Positions 25,709 through 28,771 of a stretch of DNA of 28,771 nucleotides are shown piece by piece. Source of the stretch: an uncultured Desulfobacterales bacterium. Lineage in GTDB: Bacteria > Desulfobacterota > Desulfobacteria > Desulfobacterales > JAFDCJ01. Position numbers and translations under genes: made by a program. Where the stretch lies: assembly GCA_945787595.1 (NCBI GenBank), contig CALZJV010000172.1:1-28771 (forward strand). Direction: 5' to 3'. The notes beneath the pieces were generated by a model. The model saw only the letters and a program-made list of their open reading frames with translations. It ran no database searches and was not told the DNA's origin. Each line of letters opens with the position of its first letter. Position 1 is the stretch's first letter.

Positions 25709-27217
25709 ATGATCGATCTATTTGCGTTAGGCTTTAATGCGATTTTTCAACCATATCCTTTGCTGCTTCTTTTCCTGGGCACCGTAGCGGGCATAATTGT
25801 CGGTTGCATCCCCGGTTTCACCATCACCATGGGAGCGGCACTGGTTTTACCCCTCACCTTCGGTATGACATCAATCCAGGGCCTGGCGGCCATGATCGGC
25901 GTTTTGGTAGGCGGGTTGGCAGGCGGACAGATAACCGGTATATTGCTGGGCATCCCCGGCACCCCTTCATCGGTGGCCACCGTATTTGATGGTTATCCCA
26001 TGGCCAAAGCAGGCGAGCCCGGCAAGGCCCTGGCTACTGGAACGTGGGCGTCTTTTTTTGGCGGCCTCATTAGCGCCGGCATTTTGATGTTTTTTACACC
26101 ACCGCTGGCTAACATGGCCCTCAAGTTCGGGCCCTGGGAGTTCTTTTCTCTGGTTCTCTTCGGGCTAACTATTATCGCCAGCCTTTCGGGCAAATCCCTG
26201 ACAAAGGGGATTATTTCAGGAATAATTGGTCTGATTGCGGCCATGTTTGGTACCGACCCCATGACTGGCGTCCCCCGCTTCAACTTCGGGCTGCATGGCC
26301 TGGCGGGCGGTTTCTCGTTTTTACCGGTTTTGATCGGACTTTTTGCTTTTTCCCAGTTGATGAGCAACCTGGAAAAGAAATCAAAGGCCTCTGTGGCGCT
26401 GATCGAGGACAGCAAGCTGACCTTTTCTTCTCTCGGTATCATAAAGACGATTCTCAGTCAGCCGATTAATCTAATACGCTCTTCGTTAATTGGCGTCTTC
26501 ATAGGTGCCCTGCCGGGAGCCGGCGGCAGCATTGCCTGTATCCTAAGCTATGATCAGGCCAAAAAAGGGTCCCGCCACCCGGAGAAATTTGGCACCGGTA
26601 TCACCGATGGTATCATCGCCTCCGAGTCTGCCAACAATGGCACCGGCGGCGGCGGCCTGACTCCGACCATGGCCCTGGGTGTACCCGGAGATGCGGTTTC
26701 GGCCATTATGATGGGGGCGCTCATTCTGCACGGCATCCAACCGGGGCCCTTGTTAATCATCGAGTTTCCGGAACTGGTGTACGGCGTTTTCGTGGCATTT
26801 TTCGTGGCTCATTTTTTCATGCTGTTTGTTCAGCTTTACGGCATCCGCCTATTTGTCCGACTCACCAGAGTGCCCCTTTACGTCCTGATACCGTCCATTC
26901 TGGTACTTTGTGCCGTGGGCTCCTTTTCCATTCACAACCGTTTTTTTGACATATGGGTGCTGTTCATCTTTGGACTGCTGGGCTATCTGATGGTTAAATT
27001 CAAATTTCCGCTGGCTCCTGCTATTTTAGGTGTCATCCTGGGTCCCATCGGAGAAACCAATCTCCTCCGTGCCTTAATGACGGATAACGATCTGACTATC
27101 TTTGTAACCCGGCCGATATCACTGCTTTTTCTAGTGCTGGCGCTATTTTCCCTAATTTATCCGTTCTTCCAGACCTATCGACAGAAACATTTGACCAAAA
27201 AGCGATCAAAGACTTGA
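25709..27217 (+). CDS. tctA: TctA-type large membrane subunit of tripartite tricarboxylate transporter
   Basis: The 502-residue, about 12-helix secondary transporter moves the TctC-delivered carboxylate across the inner membrane with an ion. It has the duplicated glycine-proline motif of the family: GIIVGCIPGFTITMGAALVL at residues 30-49 and FIGALPGAGGSIACILSYDQ in the second half. Other family signs are GGQITGILLGIPGTPSS, GLTIIASLSGKSLTKG, and ESANNGTGGGGLTPTMALGV. The length is normal and the frame is clean. It lies 12 bp after tctB. A shortened gamma-glutamyltransferase gene follows 39 bp downstream in the same direction. Confidence 0.93.
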   Translation: MIDLFALGFNAIFQPYPLLLLFLGTVAGIIVGCIPGFTITMGAALVLPLTFGMTSIQGLAAMIGVLVGGLAGGQITGILLGIPGTPSSVATVFDGYPMAKAGEPGKALATGTWASFFGGLISAGILMFFTPPLANMALKFGPWEFFSLVLFGLTIIASLSGKSLTKGIISGIIGLIAAMFGTDPMTGVPRFNFGLHGLAGGFSFLPVLIGLFAFSQLMSNLEKKSKASVALIEDSKLTFSSLGIIKTILSQPINLIRSSLIGVFIGALPGAGGSIACILSYDQAKKGSRHPEKFGTGITDGIIASESANNGTGGGGLTPTMALGVPGDAVSAIMMGALILHGIQPGPLLIIEFPELVYGVFVAFFVAHFFMLFVQLYGIRLFVRLTRVPLYVLIPSILVLCAVGSFSIHNRFFDIWVLFIFGLLGYLMVKFKFPLAPAILGVILGPIGETNLLRALMTDNDLTIFVTRPISLLFLVLALFSLIYPFFQTYRQKHLTKKRSKT

Positions 27218-27256
27218 TTTGAGATATAAACAAATCATGAAACAGGAGTAACGACT

Positions 27257-27709
27257 ATGCCGACCCAATTTAGCTCACATCGCCCGGTGGTTCACCCTTG
27301 AGCCGAACCATGTCAATTGCCTCGAGCCCCACGCCCCTATCATACGCTGCATCCGGCCATGATCCTTAAAGACGGTCGGCCTTACATTGTCCTGGGCACA
27401 CCCGGTGCCGACGGGCAAACTCAAACGGTTATCCAGATGACTACCAGCATGCTTGATTTTAAAGCCAACGTTCAGGAAGCCACTGAAGCGCCACGCTGGC
27501 GAAGCAATCCGGATGGAACATTGCAACTGGAAGGTCGATTTCCACCTGAGACCATCGCCCAATTAAAAGCCAAAGGGCACAATGTGGAACTTCTGCCTGG
27601 CTGGCACCAGACCATGGGCAGTTCTCAGGCCATTATGCTCGACTCCGATCAAGGGATTCTCATGGGAGGCGCCGACCCACGACGCCAGGCTTACGCCATC
27701 GGGTGTTGA
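27257..27709 (+). pseudogene. gamma-glutamyltransferase reduced to its two ends by a large internal deletion
   Basis: AGGAG about 9 bases upstream leads to ATG at 27257 and 14 residues, MPTQFSSHRPVVHP, the typical gamma-glutamyltransferase beginning; TGA follows at 27299-27301. In the same frame the sequence resumes with RPYHTLHPAMILKDGRPYIV, LGTPGADGQTQTV, EAPRWRSNPDG, LEGRFPPETI and GGADPRRQAYAIG, the usual C-terminus of the small subunit. Intact proteins have 500 or more residues. The missing roughly 370 residues include the autocleavage and catalytic Thr. It is dead and sits directly behind tctA. Such enzymes hydrolyse or transfer the gamma-glutamyl group of glutathione-like compounds. 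Confidence 0.88.
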
Positions 27710-27835
27710 GGTAGTGACGAAGCACTCACGTTGTGGTTTACTTTTCGGGCATTTTCAAAAATTCTGGATGTGAAGCAGAATCGTTTCGCTCTGTCTTTTG
27801 AATTCATAAAAATCGATAGAATCCCTTCTGTCGGC

Positions 27836-27868
27836 ATTCGATATTTGATATTCAATATCCGATATTCG
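27836..27868. repeat. short AT-rich palindromic repeat (GATATT units)
   Basis: ATTCGATAT, TTGATATTCAATATC and CGATATTCG form overlapping inverted and direct copies of GATATT around one centre. Similar intergenic repeats are common in some deltaproteobacterial genomes, by general memory. Only one clear copy is visible here, between two convergent genes. Confidence 0.45.
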
Positions 27869-27937
27869 CTTTTTCATTCGGATATGAGACCCGCAAGGCT
27901 AAAGTCACTTTTTCGATCAAACCGGCCGCATCGTCCT

Positions 27938-28771
27938 TTAACGCAAAGGATTTAGCGGTACCGCCAGACTCAAATAGCGGTCGTTTTCTGCAAACATTAG
28001 CTTTTTAGCGACCATCATTTTTAAAAAAACAACGATTTTATCTTCGGAAAAAGCCGGGAAATGTCCTCGAATTTTTTTGAGTGAACGATGCTGGCTGCAA
28101 TAAAGATAAATTAGCCGGGAAGTTCCCGTCAGGCGATGGTCAAGGGGTTCGGTGTTTACCCGGCGCTGCCGGATGATTAAAAACTCACCACCGTCGCGCA
28201 AGCTTAAAATAGGGGTGCGGCTTGGTCCTTGGTGCAGTTCGGTATAAATTTTGTGCCAAGCCGCCACCTTTTTTTTAACCGGTTGCCAGATTTTTCTTTG
28301 ATAGCCCAGATCACCGCGGTAGGCCTGGATCATAAATCCTAAATTCTGGAAAACTTTTCGGGGAAATAAAACCGCCCAATTTGGATGATTAAAAACCGCC
28401 CGGATACCATAGGCTTCAGGGTTGCACCAAACGGGACTTCCCCGCCCGAGCCAGAAGACTGCGGTTTTGAGAGCTCGATAGGGCAGAGCAAATTCAATAC
28501 TTTCAAGGGTTAGGGTAACATCCTGTTCATCGCTGCCCGGGAAATAAAGAATGAGGTTTGAAATATTTTCGATCCCCAGGGCTTCACAGTTTTTCATGAT
28601 TTCCAGATTTTGAATCGCGCTGGTGCCTTTGTGTAGTTTTTTTAACAGCGGCGTGGCAAGTGCTTCGATACCGATCTGGACTTCCTGCATCCCGGCTTTA
28701 CTCATGACCTTCAATTCTGCCCAGGAGGAGGTGGCCCTGATTTCTGAAAACAGGCGCAAATCCTTATTCAA
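27938..28771 (-). CDS. RiPP-maturation radical SAM protein (rSAM bacteriocin-type 1), C-terminal part
   Basis: The frame runs off the window, so the N-terminal part is missing, including the expected B12-like domain and the CxxxCxxC cluster motif. What remains is the later half of the radical SAM barrel: KAGMQEVQIGIEALATPLLK, then GTSAIQNLEIMKNCEALGIE, NLILYFPGSDEQDV, and WLGRGSPVWCNPEAYGIRAV. After it come FNHPNWAVLFPRKV and IQAYRGDLGYQRKIWQPVKK, then a C-terminal domain to 27938. This pattern matches radical SAM proteins found with ribosomally made, post-translationally modified peptides. It has a clean stop and looks intact in this part. No precursor peptide gene lies downstream of it within 27710-27937, so any would be beyond the right edge. 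Confidence 0.75.
   Translation of the reverse strand: MNKDLRLFSEIRATSSWAELKVMSKAGMQEVQIGIEALATPLLKKLHKGTSAIQNLEIMKNCEALGIENISNLILYFPGSDEQDVTLTLESIEFALPYRALKTAVFWLGRGSPVWCNPEAYGIRAVFNHPNWAVLFPRKVFQNLGFMIQAYRGDLGYQRKIWQPVKKKVAAWHKIYTELHQGPSRTPILSLRDGGEFLIIRQRRVNTEPLDHRLTGTSRLIYLYCSQHRSLKKIRGHFPAFSEDKIVVFLKMMVAKKLMFAENDRYLSLAVPLNPLR

Overview
The window reads as a chromosomal segment of a Desulfobacterota-like (deltaproteobacterial) anaerobe. This taxonomic guess is an inference. It rests on a cyclase-TolB-TPR sensor gene, a TctCBA carboxylate importer, a LarA-type isomerase, an IS1380-type transposase and a bacteriocin-type radical SAM maturase, with medium GC and strong AGGAG-type ribosome binding sites. 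No tRNA, rRNA or CRISPR array is visible.

Layout. (1) 1-3448: the broken end of an adenylate cyclase/TolB/TPR gene, then an intact large MscS-type mechanosensitive channel. (2) 3449-9049: an AT-rich, gene-poor accessory stretch. It holds a small excisionase-like HTH gene, the nuclease half of a phage terminase large subunit, a membrane-anchored protein of unknown function, a lipoprotein, a dead IS1380 transposase, short G-rich repeats and about 1.5 kb with no supportable gene. (3) 9050-11675: a graveyard. It contains an alpha/beta hydrolase frameshifted by an exact 55-bp tandem duplication and fused to a headless SDR, an unrecognised fragment, a YeeE/YedE C-terminus and the N-terminal part of a class V aminotransferase. 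(4) 11676-18479, minus strand: an intact six-gene operon behind a good sigma70-type promoter. It encodes an esterase, a RimK-like ATP-grasp ligase, an M29-like aminopeptidase, a 531-residue protein with an ATP-grasp-like C-terminus, and two adjacent GCS2/YbdK carboxylate-amine ligases with a 4-bp overlap. It looks like a pathway that makes and trims an amide- or gamma-glutamyl-linked small molecule, and it is the best candidate here for an undescribed system. (5) 19126-27709: sugar-acid catabolism. It contains a LarA-like nickel-pincer isomerase, a uronate-dehydrogenase-like SDR, a broken galactarolactone-isomerase-like amidohydrolase, a convergent IlvD/Edd sugar-acid dehydratase, the tctCBA importer, and a gamma-glutamyltransferase reduced to its two ends. 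(6) 27938-28771: the C-terminal part of a RiPP-type radical SAM maturase running off the window.

A theme across the window is gene decay by internal deletion that keeps both gene ends (cyclase-TPR, aminotransferase, amidohydrolase, gamma-glutamyltransferase, hydrolase/SDR). About ten genes are dead or truncated, while the amide-ligase operon, MscS, tctCBA and the dehydratase are intact. The oxidative uronate route appears to have lost its lactone isomerase. All function calls come from reading motifs and overall resemblance, without a database search.
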